Part shown: one piece after another, positions 1 to 6,126 of the stretch
Position numbering within the stretch: position 1 is the stretch's first letter
How the letters are laid out: every line of letters starts with the position of its first letter
Assembly (NCBI GenBank): GCA_964402955.1
Contig: CAYOEZ010000193.1
Location: forward strand, 1 to 9,276
DNA length: 9,276 bases
From: CAYOEZ01 sp964402955
GTDB taxonomy: Bacteria > Chloroflexota > DTOL01 > DAOUCN01
Direction of reading: 5' to 3'
The notes under the pieces: model-generated
The model's database searches: none
What the model was told of the DNA's origin: nothing
Seen by the model: only the letters and a program-made list of their open reading frames with translations
Made by a program: the position numbers and the translations under genes

Positions 1-2
1 CC

Positions 3-89
3 GTCACGAACACCCCGACGAACACGGCCACACCCACAAACACACCCACCGTGACGGAGACGCCCACGGTCACGCCAACCAGTGCAACT
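3..89 (+). repeat. Thr-Pro-rich linker coding repeat
   Basis: Low-complexity sequence built from ACN and CCN codons encodes alternating Thr-Pro, Thr-Asn-Thr and Val-Thr units. It is in frame with the downstream dockerin protein and continues past the left edge. Such linkers join domains of extracellular proteins and are often O-glycosylated in other systems; whether this one is cannot be told from the sequence. Confidence 0.8.
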
Positions 90-1019
90 GTTCCTCTCAT
101 TTTGGCCGTGACATACCAGGGACACGGTGCATCCGGCACAGAGCGCTGGGCGTTGCCGCTACAGGTAACTGCCTATCAGGCCGGAACCGGCAACGCCGTG
201 GCAAGATGCTCGGCGACAACCGATATGTCGGGCATCGTCACATGCCCCGCCTTGTTGCTACCTGGAACGAGGGTGGACGTGCAGGTGAAGCAGAGCCATG
301 CGCTGAGTAACAAAAAGACTGGCATTGTTGCCAGCGCTGATGCCACACCAATTGATATGGGGACTCTCCTGGAGGGCGACGCAGACGGGAATGACCGAGT
401 GGACATCACCGACTTTTCTGTCCTTCGCACGAGCTATGGCCAGTCGTGTCCGGCCTGCGATGCACGCGCTGATTTCAACGTGAATGGGCAGGTGGAAATC
501 ATGGATTTCTCCCTGCTCCGAACAAATTATGCAAACGTCGGACCAATCACCGTTGCGCGCAGCCTTACAGTTATGCCTGACCGTGCGCTGGCACTGTTGC
601 ACTTCAGCGATGGGCAATTGCGGCGTGCGGGTCCGTTCCTGTGCGGCTCGACGGAGAACGTGTCTATGGTTGCCGATCTGTCGCATATTGCTGTTGACGG
701 AACTGCCGAGGTCGCCATTTACGTCGATCTCGACGATGGACGGCAGGCTGATGGCGCAGACATCTCGTTCACGTGGGATGAGACGCTTGTCAGACTGCTA
801 GACATCGCGCCGGGAACTGAGCTGCCAGCCGTGATCTACAACGACATAGGGGCCGGTGAAGCTCGCATTGCCTCAGGGACACTTGGTTGGAACCTGCCGC
901 GCGGCTTAGTTCACGTGGCGACAGCCTCTATTCAGGTTTACTCATGGCCCGCCTCCGGCGCGCCGCTACACGTGTCGGCTACGACTGTGAGTTGTGCAGA
1001 ACCCACACTCGGACGTTAG
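3..1019 (+). CDS. Secreted dockerin/cohesin-domain protein, 5'-truncated by the window edge
   Basis: The frame is open from base 3 and stops at TAG 1017-1019, so the gene begins outside the window; the GTG at 51 is only an internal codon. Counting from that GTG as residue 1, a Thr/Pro/Asn-rich linker covers the 16 codons before it and residues 1-13. A beta-rich module follows (about 15-105, with YQGHG, VDVQVK, SHALSNKK, GTLLEGD). Next come two EF-hand-like dockerin loops (110-121 and 141-152, each followed by a DFSxLRT helix). A cohesin-like region spans about 204-314 (VDLDDGRQADGADISFTWDE, then a G/A-rich end). Known family roles: dockerins bind cohesins through Ca2+; cohesins are beta-sandwich receptors. 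The protein is presumably exported, but its signal peptide lies outside the window. No catalytic domain is visible. The module is paralogous to the gene at 8700. Confidence is high for the dockerin and moderate for the cohesin. Confidence 0.85.
   Translation, partial: VTNTPTNTATPTNTPTVTETPTVTPTSATVPLILAVTYQGHGASGTERWALPLQVTAYQAGTGNAVARCSATTDMSGIVTCPALLLPGTRVDVQVKQSHALSNKKTGIVASADATPIDMGTLLEGDADGNDRVDITDFSVLRTSYGQSCPACDARADFNVNGQVEIMDFSLLRTNYANVGPITVARSLTVMPDRALALLHFSDGQLRRAGPFLCGSTENVSMVADLSHIAVDGTAEVAIYVDLDDGRQADGADISFTWDETLVRLLDIAPGTELPAVIYNDIGAGEARIASGTLGWNLPRGLVHVATASIQVYSWPASGAPLHVSATTVSCAEPTLGR
375..530 (+). other. Type I dockerin-like domain (two Ca-binding repeats)
   Basis: Two 12-residue EF-hand-type loops are visible. 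The first has acidic or amide residues at loop positions 1, 3, 5, 9 and 12 (DADGNDRVDITD) and is followed by FSVLRTSY. The second (DFNVNGQVEIMD) is followed by FSLLRTNY. Between them sits a Cys-Pro-Ala-Cys-Asp motif encoded at 447-461. The repeat length and the DFSxLRT helix fit dockerin type I. Loop 1 has Arg at position 7, whose ligand is normally a backbone carbonyl, so calcium binding remains plausible. Confidence 0.8.
660..992 (+). other. Cohesin-like domain
   Basis: About 110 residues at the C-terminus of the first protein follow the cohesin pattern. A strand with VAIYVDLDDG is followed by a GADISFTWDETLVRLLDI stretch, matching the family's 'gadf.l.yDpsvLev.dv' signature. Next come a Pro-Gly turn, a Gly/Ala-rich segment, then LVHVATASIQV corresponding to the late beta strands. 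Without a profile search this is a pattern-level call. Another immunoglobulin-like beta-sandwich of the carbohydrate-binding type would be the main alternative. Confidence 0.6.
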
Positions 1020-1135
1020 AAAGACAACAATGCGAGCAGCCGGCTGTACGCCTGGCGGTGCGTCCACTGGCATTCAGTATCGGTGAGTGCACTGCTGAAG
1101 TCAGCCAGAGTGCGCGACAGACTTCACTCATGTCC

Positions 1136-1173
1136 CCGCTGTCTGCTGGGGCTGTGCTGACAGCAGACAGCGG
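1136..1173. repeat. Perfect 13-bp inverted repeat, 12-base loop
   Basis: Arms 1136-1148 (CCGCTGTCTGCTG) and 1161-1173 (CAGCAGACAGCGG) are exact reverse complements separated by 12 bases. Transcribed, they would form a stable stem-loop. No T-run follows the right arm, so it is not a standard intrinsic terminator. It lies 117 bases after the stop of the first gene and 110 bases before the flippase start. It could end or protect the upstream transcript, act as an operator, or be a leader structure for the operon. The pairing is directly visible; the role is unknown. Confidence 0.75.
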
Positions 1174-1270
1174 ACAGCATGCCCTTTGCCATGGCCCATT
1201 CTCTGACCAAAAATTGGAGGATACATCACGTCTGAATCGACCTGTGCGCTTGTGAGGCAGCGGCATAAGC

Positions 1271-1276
1271 AGGAGG
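1271..1276 (+). promoter_or_regulatory. Ribosome-binding site of the flippase gene
   Basis: AGGAGG, complementary to the 16S rRNA 3' end, lies 6 bases before the GTG at 1283. It supports this GTG, which is also the only candidate start between the in-frame stop TGA 1253-1255 and the conserved N-terminus. Confidence 0.8.
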
Positions 1277-1282
1277 CGCACG

Positions 1283-2878
1283 GTGCCGCACGCTGAAGAA
1301 GGGCCCGGCGCACAGCCGCTCTCGCCTTTCAGCCGGCGGGTTGTGCGCAACACCCTGTTCAACTTGTTTGGGCGGGTGGGTGCGGCAGCTGCGCCTATCA
1401 TCTTGACGCCATACACCATCCACGTCCTGGGCTTGCCTCTCTTCGGCCTATGGGTGCTTGTGACAAGTGTCATCAGTTACCTCACTCTTACCGATTTTGG
1501 CGTTGCAACTGGCCTGAGCCGCTGTGCGGCCCGCACACAAGCAGAGGCAAGCGTCGACGGGTTAAGCCGGCTGCTCGTTGTCGGCATCATGTACTACGCG
1601 GTCGTGGGGACTGCACTCGTTTTGGTTGTGAGCGGGCTTGCCGGCCAGATTGTTGACCTGATGGGCATCCCCGCACATTTGCACGAGCAAGTGCGTTGGC
1701 TATTGATCGGCAGTACCATTGTCCTTGCCTACGGGCAGGCGCTTGGCGTGGGCGAGTCTCTCCTCAACGGGCTCCAGTTCATGGACGTGAACAGCAGCAT
1801 CAGCCTCGCCGGCACTGTCCTGGATGTTGTGCTGACGGTAGCGGTCCTCAGTCTTGGCTATGGATTGGCCGGCCTGGTCATCAAGGATGGCCTCCTGGCT
1901 GTTACCCTGGGAGTGGGACGCCTGGCCATGTTGTTCCGGCTGCGGCCCGATACGACCACGCGCTGGACCTTGGCGAGTCGAAATACGCTGCGCGAGCTGC
2001 TGTCCTTTGGCCTGCGCATCCAGATCACTCGCCTGGCCGAGCTGACAGCGATCAATATTGACAAGCTACTGCTTGGGCACTTCGTCGGGCTGCAGATCGT
2101 CGGCGAGTACGAGATTGCCTCGCGCGTGGTGCGCCTGACCAAGTATTTGGCGCTTACCGTCACCAGCGCGCTCATGCCTGCGGCGACGGTGCTCCAGACA
2201 CTGGGCCAGAATCGTAGAGTCCTTGACCTGTATTACCGTTCAAGCAAGTACCTCGTTCTCGTGACCGCGCCATCGAGCCTCTTTTTGATCGCAGCAGCGT
2301 CCAACATCCTCACGGCATGGGTTGGGCCAGACTTTGCCCGTGCAGTGCCCATTTTGCAGGCGCTGGCGGTCGGCCATTTTGTGCATACCCTGACGTCCGC
2401 AGGGACCACCATTGTGCGCGGCATTGGCAAACCGGAGTTTGAAACCAGGTACACCATCGTCTTGTTGATCGGCGATACTCTGCTTGGGCTGGCGCTGATC
2501 GGTGGCCTCGGCTACGCGGGGGCGATCGTGGCGACGCCGGCTGCGCTCATCATATCATCGATCTATTTCTTTGCCATCTTCCACCGTCTCTTTGCGGCCA
2601 GCTTCAAGCGCCTGTTACGCATCTACATGCTGCCGTGCGCCATAAGCGCAATCCTGGCTGCTGCTATCTGGCTGCTGGCGACGTCAATCGCCGTAATTGT
2701 CCCGACGATGAGCAGACAGTCGGAATTGGTCCTGGTTGTTCTTGCTTTCGCTGGATACTGCGCGGCATATGCTTTACTCCTGTGGAAGAGCAAGTACCTC
2801 GATGAGCTCGACTGGACGCTGCTTCTGCGCTATCTGCCGGCGCGGACAGGGCGCGCCGATCAGGAGACGGAGGCGTGA
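1283..2878 (+). CDS. Wzx-type polysaccharide flippase (MOP superfamily)
   Basis: This 531-residue polytopic membrane protein probably moves lipid-linked oligosaccharide from the cytoplasmic to the outer face of the membrane. After a short polar N-terminus, the segment RNTLFNLFGRVGAAAAPIIL (about 22-41) resembles the opening helix of Wzx/oligosaccharide flippases. 'LTLTDFGVATGLSR' (67-80) matches the conserved loop with a DFG-like motif of the family. Around a dozen or more hydrophobic segments follow, including 95-115, 138-157, 171-200, 325-345, 390-430 and 445-475. The length is a little above the usual 400-500 residues. GTG start with AGGAGG 6 bases upstream. Its stop overlaps the next start by 4 bases (GTGA), implying coupled translation with the methyltransferase. 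As the first gene it probably defines the start of the operon. Family assignment is firm; the substrate is unknown. Confidence 0.88.
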   Translation: MPHAEEGPGAQPLSPFSRRVVRNTLFNLFGRVGAAAAPIILTPYTIHVLGLPLFGLWVLVTSVISYLTLTDFGVATGLSRCAARTQAEASVDGLSRLLVVGIMYYAVVGTALVLVVSGLAGQIVDLMGIPAHLHEQVRWLLIGSTIVLAYGQALGVGESLLNGLQFMDVNSSISLAGTVLDVVLTVAVLSLGYGLAGLVIKDGLLAVTLGVGRLAMLFRLRPDTTTRWTLASRNTLRELLSFGLRIQITRLAELTAINIDKLLLGHFVGLQIVGEYEIASRVVRLTKYLALTVTSALMPAATVLQTLGQNRRVLDLYYRSSKYLVLVTAPSSLFLIAAASNILTAWVGPDFARAVPILQALAVGHFVHTLTSAGTTIVRGIGKPEFETRYTIVLLIGDTLLGLALIGGLGYAGAIVATPAALIISSIYFFAIFHRLFAASFKRLLRIYMLPCAISAILAAAIWLLATSIAVIVPTMSRQSELVLVVLAFAGYCAAYALLLWKSKYLDELDWTLLLRYLPARTGRADQETEA

Positions 2879-3879
2879 GTCAGCCAGCATCGTTCATCGC
2901 CACCCAGCGGCCTATCGCTTGCCCAGGTTGCACCGGCACAGAATACGTGACCGCTCTCTCGGTCCAAGACAACAGGGTGCTGTGCTGCCCGTGCTGCGGG
3001 CTTGTCTACACCTGGGCTGACGCGGCTGACGACGAGGCGGCGTCGCTGTACCCGCCCGAATATAGCGCCCACCAGCCAGTCACGAGAACAAGCGGGCGGT
3101 TCGGCTCGGTGCGTAGCCTGGCGTTGCATCGCTACTTCGGCTACCCTCTGCCAGACGACGTGGCGGCGTCGAGTCCGCGCTGGCTACGCTGGGTAGCGGA
3201 ACGCTTGCTTTCGCCCGTGCAAGGACGATGGAAGTCGATCCCGCCATTCACTGCCGGTGGTCGTTTGCTCGACGTTGGCTGTGGCAGCGGCGCGTATCTG
3301 GAGCGCGTGCGTTCTCTCGGTTGGTCGGTGCAGGGCATAGAGCCGGACGCCGGAGCGTGCAGCAACGCGCGTACGGCGCTCGGGCTGAACGTCAGCTGCG
3401 GAACGCTGGATGATATCCCCCTGTTGGAGGAGAGCTACGACGTGATCACGCTGTGGCATACTCTGGAGCATACACGTCAGCCGGCGCGTACGCTGCGCGC
3501 CGCGTACTCACTGCTCCGGCCCGGCGGACTCATCATGTTGGAAGCGCCCAACTGGGGCAGCGTGCAACGGCGCGTTTTCGGATCGCACTGGTTTCATCTC
3601 GACCTGCCGCGGCACAGGCATCATTTTCATTTCACGCCGCTCTGTCTGCGCCACTACTTGACGACGACTGGCTTCAGCAATGTGCAGGTCGTGTCTATTC
3701 CCAGCGCGGTTGGTGTGACAGGCAGCCTGGAACACATTCTGCACATGCGTCAGGCAATGGCCGGAGGGCGTCCCTGGCGGCACAATCGTGCGCTTAAGGC
3801 CTTGTTCTGGCTGCCGGAGGCGCTCCTGGGACGTGTCGAGTTGGCCGGCTGTTTGATGGCGATGGCGCACAAACCATGA
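2875..3879 (+). CDS. Class I SAM-dependent methyltransferase with N-terminal zinc ribbon
   Basis: The 334-residue protein starts at GTG 2875, overlapping the flippase stop by 4 bases, with GGAG at 2863-2866. The N-terminus has paired cysteines (C16-P-G-C19 and C38-P-C-C41) typical of a zinc ribbon. The Rossmann methyltransferase core begins with the SAM-binding motif LLDVGCGSGA (131-140). It is followed by GIEPD (154-158, acidic strand-2 region), DVITLWHTLEHT (189-200) and LLRPGGLIMLEAPN (213-226). A His-rich HLDLPRHRHHFHF lies at 241-253. This architecture matches the Methyltransf_23-like enzymes common in glycan clusters, which methylate sugars or related small substrates. The acceptor cannot be deduced. 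The operon position suggests it methylates a residue of the glycan, possibly as a cap, but that is inference. Confidence 0.85.
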   Translation: MSQPASFIATQRPIACPGCTGTEYVTALSVQDNRVLCCPCCGLVYTWADAADDEAASLYPPEYSAHQPVTRTSGRFGSVRSLALHRYFGYPLPDDVAASSPRWLRWVAERLLSPVQGRWKSIPPFTAGGRLLDVGCGSGAYLERVRSLGWSVQGIEPDAGACSNARTALGLNVSCGTLDDIPLLEESYDVITLWHTLEHTRQPARTLRAAYSLLRPGGLIMLEAPNWGSVQRRVFGSHWFHLDLPRHRHHFHFTPLCLRHYLTTTGFSNVQVVSIPSAVGVTGSLEHILHMRQAMAGGRPWRHNRALKALFWLPEALLGRVELAGCLMAMAHKP

Positions 3880-4874
3880 GCAGCGCCGGCATGTCCGCCA
3901 GTGGCGATAACGTCCTCATGTCGGTGGTCATCGTGAGTTGGAACGTGGCCGCGGAGCTCGTGGCCTGCGTGGCCAGTCTGGTTGACTCGATCAAGGGCGT
4001 GGCCTGGGATGTTACCGTCGTCGACAATGCCTCGCACGATGGCACGGCACAGTTAATTGGCCGCGCCTACCCTGCTGTTCGCGTGATTGCCAACACGCAC
4101 AATGCCGGTTTCGCCCGAGCCTGCAACCAGGGTATCCGGCAAACGCGCGGCGAGTATGTCTTGCTCCTCAATCCAGACTGTCGCGTGGTCGGCCCGGCCT
4201 GCACCGATATGACGGCGTACCTGGCCAGCCACTCGCACGTTGGCGCGCTTGGGCCGCGTGTGCAGCGACTCAATGGTCGTGATGACCTGCGTAGTCCGTG
4301 CAGACTACCCACTCTGTGGAGTGACCTCTGCGATCGAAGCGGACTGGCCGGGTTTTTCCCCAGGTCCCGCCTGTTTGACGGGCATCATCTGCCCGCGTGG
4401 GATCGGTCGACAAGTGGAGGGGTAGAGGGGTTGTCGGGAGCATGTCTCATGCTGGCCCGGCCTGCCCTTGACGCGGTGGGGTTGCTCGACGAAGATTTCT
4501 TCCTCTTCGGCGAAGATGCTGATCTCTGTCTACGGTTGCGACAGGCCGGCTGGCAGGTGCACTTTACGGGCTCAGCGGTCGTCGTCCACCAGGGAGGCGC
4601 CAGTACGCGCCAGGTGCGCGACGCGGCAGCCCTATGCGCCCTCGCTAGCAGGCAGCGTTTCTTCCGCAAGCATCGTGGTCGTTTCTACGCCATAATGCAC
4701 AGAATACTGAATGTCTTCCTGGCTGTTGCGAAGATCGCGGTCCTCGCGCTTCTTGCCATTGCTTTTCCCAAGCAGCGGTACAAGGTCCGGCTGCAATTGC
4801 GGCTGCTGCGCTGGTGTTGCACGGCAGAAAATCCATGTGAGTTGGTCGTCCCTGCAGAGGTGGGCCGCCCATGA
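3876..4874 (+). CDS. Glycosyltransferase family 2, rhamnosyltransferase-like
   Basis: This 332-residue GT-A enzyme transfers a sugar from a nucleotide-sugar donor to the growing glycan. The N-terminal strand SVVIVSWN (16-23) is followed by VVDNAS (48-53), NAGFARACNQGI (76-87), and the metal/nucleotide-binding LLLNPD (96-101), where NPD takes the DXD place. GLSGACLML (185-193) and the catalytic-region motif FLFGEDADLCLRL (209-221) follow. This combination is characteristic of WbbL/RfbF-type rhamnosyltransferases, though rhamnose specificity is not provable here. A C-terminal hydrophobic segment (about 277-296) could anchor it to the membrane. The ATG at 3876 overlaps the preceding stop (ATGA). 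An alternative ATG at 3918 begins right at the conserved strand; neither has a strong ribosome-binding site, and I keep 3876 because of coupling. Confidence 0.88.
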   Translation: MSSAGMSASGDNVLMSVVIVSWNVAAELVACVASLVDSIKGVAWDVTVVDNASHDGTAQLIGRAYPAVRVIANTHNAGFARACNQGIRQTRGEYVLLLNPDCRVVGPACTDMTAYLASHSHVGALGPRVQRLNGRDDLRSPCRLPTLWSDLCDRSGLAGFFPRSRLFDGHHLPAWDRSTSGGVEGLSGACLMLARPALDAVGLLDEDFFLFGEDADLCLRLRQAGWQVHFTGSAVVVHQGGASTRQVRDAAALCALASRQRFFRKHRGRFYAIMHRILNVFLAVAKIAVLALLAIAFPKQRYKVRLQLRLLRWCCTAENPCELVVPAEVGRP

Positions 4875-6037
4875 GAGTTCTTGAGCTGCGACAAATGCTG
4901 CTTTACGGCAACCTCGGGCGGCTGATTGTCAGAACGGCTGCCTATCTTCGCACGCGTGGCTTTGCTGTGGACATCCTGCTGTTCTACAACCGCAGTCGGG
5001 CGCGCCTCTTGGGGATGGACCAAACAGCCCTACCGGCGATCCATCCGCTTATTGCAGATGCAAAGAGCAAAGGGGTGACGGCATGGCAGGTACTAGACCA
5101 TGGTCCCCTTTCCTTGCAGCCGTTGCTCGCTCTCGTGCGGGCGATCAAGCGCGAGCACTATGACCTCTTGCACACGCACGATCTGAAGACAGATGTCCTT
5201 GGGCTGCTTGTTGGCCGTTTGACAGGAATTCCGGTGGTTGCCACTGCCCACGGCTACCCACGTGCGGTCAGGCGCAATCAACTGTATCGCCGGATTGATG
5301 TGCTTGCGCTGCGGTTGTGCCAGCACGTGATCTGCGTCTCTGATGGGCTACGCCAGGAACTGCTGGCAAGCGGTCTCGACGGGTGCCGGCTCACGGTTGT
5401 TTACAATGGTATCGATGTCGAGGATGTATGTCGTCGCGCCGACGCTGTCCCGCACACACTGCGCCAGGACCTGCCCGTGCAGCCTGAGGATGCCATCATA
5501 ATGGCGGTTGGACGCCTGAGCGCTGAGAAGGGACATACGTTCCTGCTAAGAGCCATCAAACTGGTCGCAAGACAGCATGCCCATCTGTGCCTGGTCGTCG
5601 TCGGTGATGGTCCCTTGCGCGACTCGCTGGCAAACGAGGTGAAGGATTTGGGAATCGCAGACCGTGTCTTTTTCCTGGGCTTTCGGGCTGACGCTCCCGC
5701 GTTGATGGCCCAATCCGACATGGTCGTCAACGCATCACTGAACGAGGCGTTAGGGAATGTGCTTCTGGAAGCTATGGCTCTTGGTAAGCCTGTGATTGGC
5801 GCCGATAGCGGCGGGATGCCTGAGCTAATTGGGCATCAGCAGACCGGCTTGATCGTACCTGCTGCCGACGCTGCGGCCCTGGCCGCTGCCATTGTCCAGA
5901 TCCTTGATCACCCACAGGAGGCGCGCCGGATGGGGCAACGTGGCAGCGAACGCGTCCGCTCCTACTTTACCGTCGAGCGCATGGCTGACGGGCTGCAAGC
6001 CGTCTTCACGGCCGCCGCACACGGGCACGATGTTTGA
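4871..6037 (+). CDS. Glycosyltransferase family 4 (GT-B fold)
   Basis: The 388-residue retaining-type glycosyltransferase probably adds a sugar to the lipid-linked glycan at the cytoplasmic membrane face. The N-terminal Rossmann half contains LLHTHDLKTDVLG (99-111), VVATAHGYPR (122-131) and VICVSDGLRQEL (153-164). VYNGIDVEDV (177-186) marks the inter-domain region. The C-terminal donor-binding half has AVGRLSAEKGH (212-222), VVGDGPLR (243-250), FFLGFRAD (267-274) and the signature EALGNVLLEAMALGKPVIG with the E-x7-E pair at E292/E300. The acceptor-binding loop near the N-terminus reads YGNLGR rather than the common GGAE type, so the acceptor may be unusual. The ATG at 4871 overlaps the GT2 stop by 4 bases (ATGA). 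Length is normal for GT4. Donor and acceptor sugars are unknown. Confidence 0.9.
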   Translation: MRVLELRQMLLYGNLGRLIVRTAAYLRTRGFAVDILLFYNRSRARLLGMDQTALPAIHPLIADAKSKGVTAWQVLDHGPLSLQPLLALVRAIKREHYDLLHTHDLKTDVLGLLVGRLTGIPVVATAHGYPRAVRRNQLYRRIDVLALRLCQHVICVSDGLRQELLASGLDGCRLTVVYNGIDVEDVCRRADAVPHTLRQDLPVQPEDAIIMAVGRLSAEKGHTFLLRAIKLVARQHAHLCLVVVGDGPLRDSLANEVKDLGIADRVFFLGFRADAPALMAQSDMVVNASLNEALGNVLLEAMALGKPVIGADSGGMPELIGHQQTGLIVPAADAAALAAAIVQILDHPQEARRMGQRGSERVRSYFTVERMADGLQAVFTAAAHGHDV

Positions 6038-6126
6038 CAGAACACGGGTTATTATGCACACAGTCTGCGCACGATTACACGTCCACGAGTCGTGGATGAT
6101 TGCCGCAATCCTACCGGTGTTTTTTT
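6030..6126 (+). other. Probable true N-terminal segment of the ligase in another frame
   Basis: From ATG 6030 (overlapping the GT4 stop by 8 bases; further in-frame ATGs at 6054 and 6096) this frame encodes a polar start and then WMIAAILPVFF, the start of a membrane helix. It then meets a run of seven T (6120-6126). In this frame translation ends at TAG 6180-6182 with non-hydrophobic sequence. Shifting by -1 at the T run joins it to PEALRAALPLAAVVIALL in the ligase frame. That gives the 'hydrophobic-P-FFFP-hydrophobic' first-helix pattern I expect for this ligase family. No strong ribosome-binding site marks any of the candidate starts. Confidence 0.55.

Larger units (their letters stand above)
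1020..1282. other. Intergenic gap upstream of the glycan operon
   Basis: This is the longest gap in the window, 263 bases between the dockerin/cohesin gene and the flippase. I see no credible gene in it. It holds a 13-bp perfect inverted repeat (1136-1173), an A-rich patch at 1209-1213, a purine-rich GGAGG at 1216-1220 with no canonical start codon at usable distance, and the flippase ribosome-binding site at 1271-1276. The operon promoter is expected here. The best hexamer pair I can find, TTGCCA 1186-1191 and AAAAAT 1209-1214 with a 17-base spacer, has a poor -10, so I do not call it. Confidence 0.6.

Noticed and set aside
51..53. GTG as the start of the first protein
   Set aside because: The frame is open upstream to base 3 and encodes the same Thr/Pro linker, so the true start lies outside the window.
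1..90. Short repeated units at the left edge as a CRISPR or satellite array
   Set aside because: The repetition follows codons for Thr-Pro and is in frame with the downstream protein; there are no spacers or constant-length repeats.
447..461. CPAC as a thioredoxin-type active site
   Set aside because: There is no thioredoxin fold around it; it sits in a short linker between two calcium-binding repeats.
1186..1214. Possible sigma-70 promoter TTGCCA - 17 bases - AAAAAT
   Set aside because: The -10 hexamer is poor and the A-run could match by chance; too weak to call although a promoter is expected in this gap.
1216..1220. GGAGG as the ribosome-binding site of a small gene before the flippase
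   Set aside because: No ATG, GTG or TTG start follows at a usable distance in a frame that stays open; only non-standard codons are available.
887..1255. 122-codon + strand frame across the end of the first gene and the gap
   Set aside because: It overlaps the cohesin-coding end in another frame, has no recognisable domain and is Arg/Ser-rich in the manner of a shadow frame.
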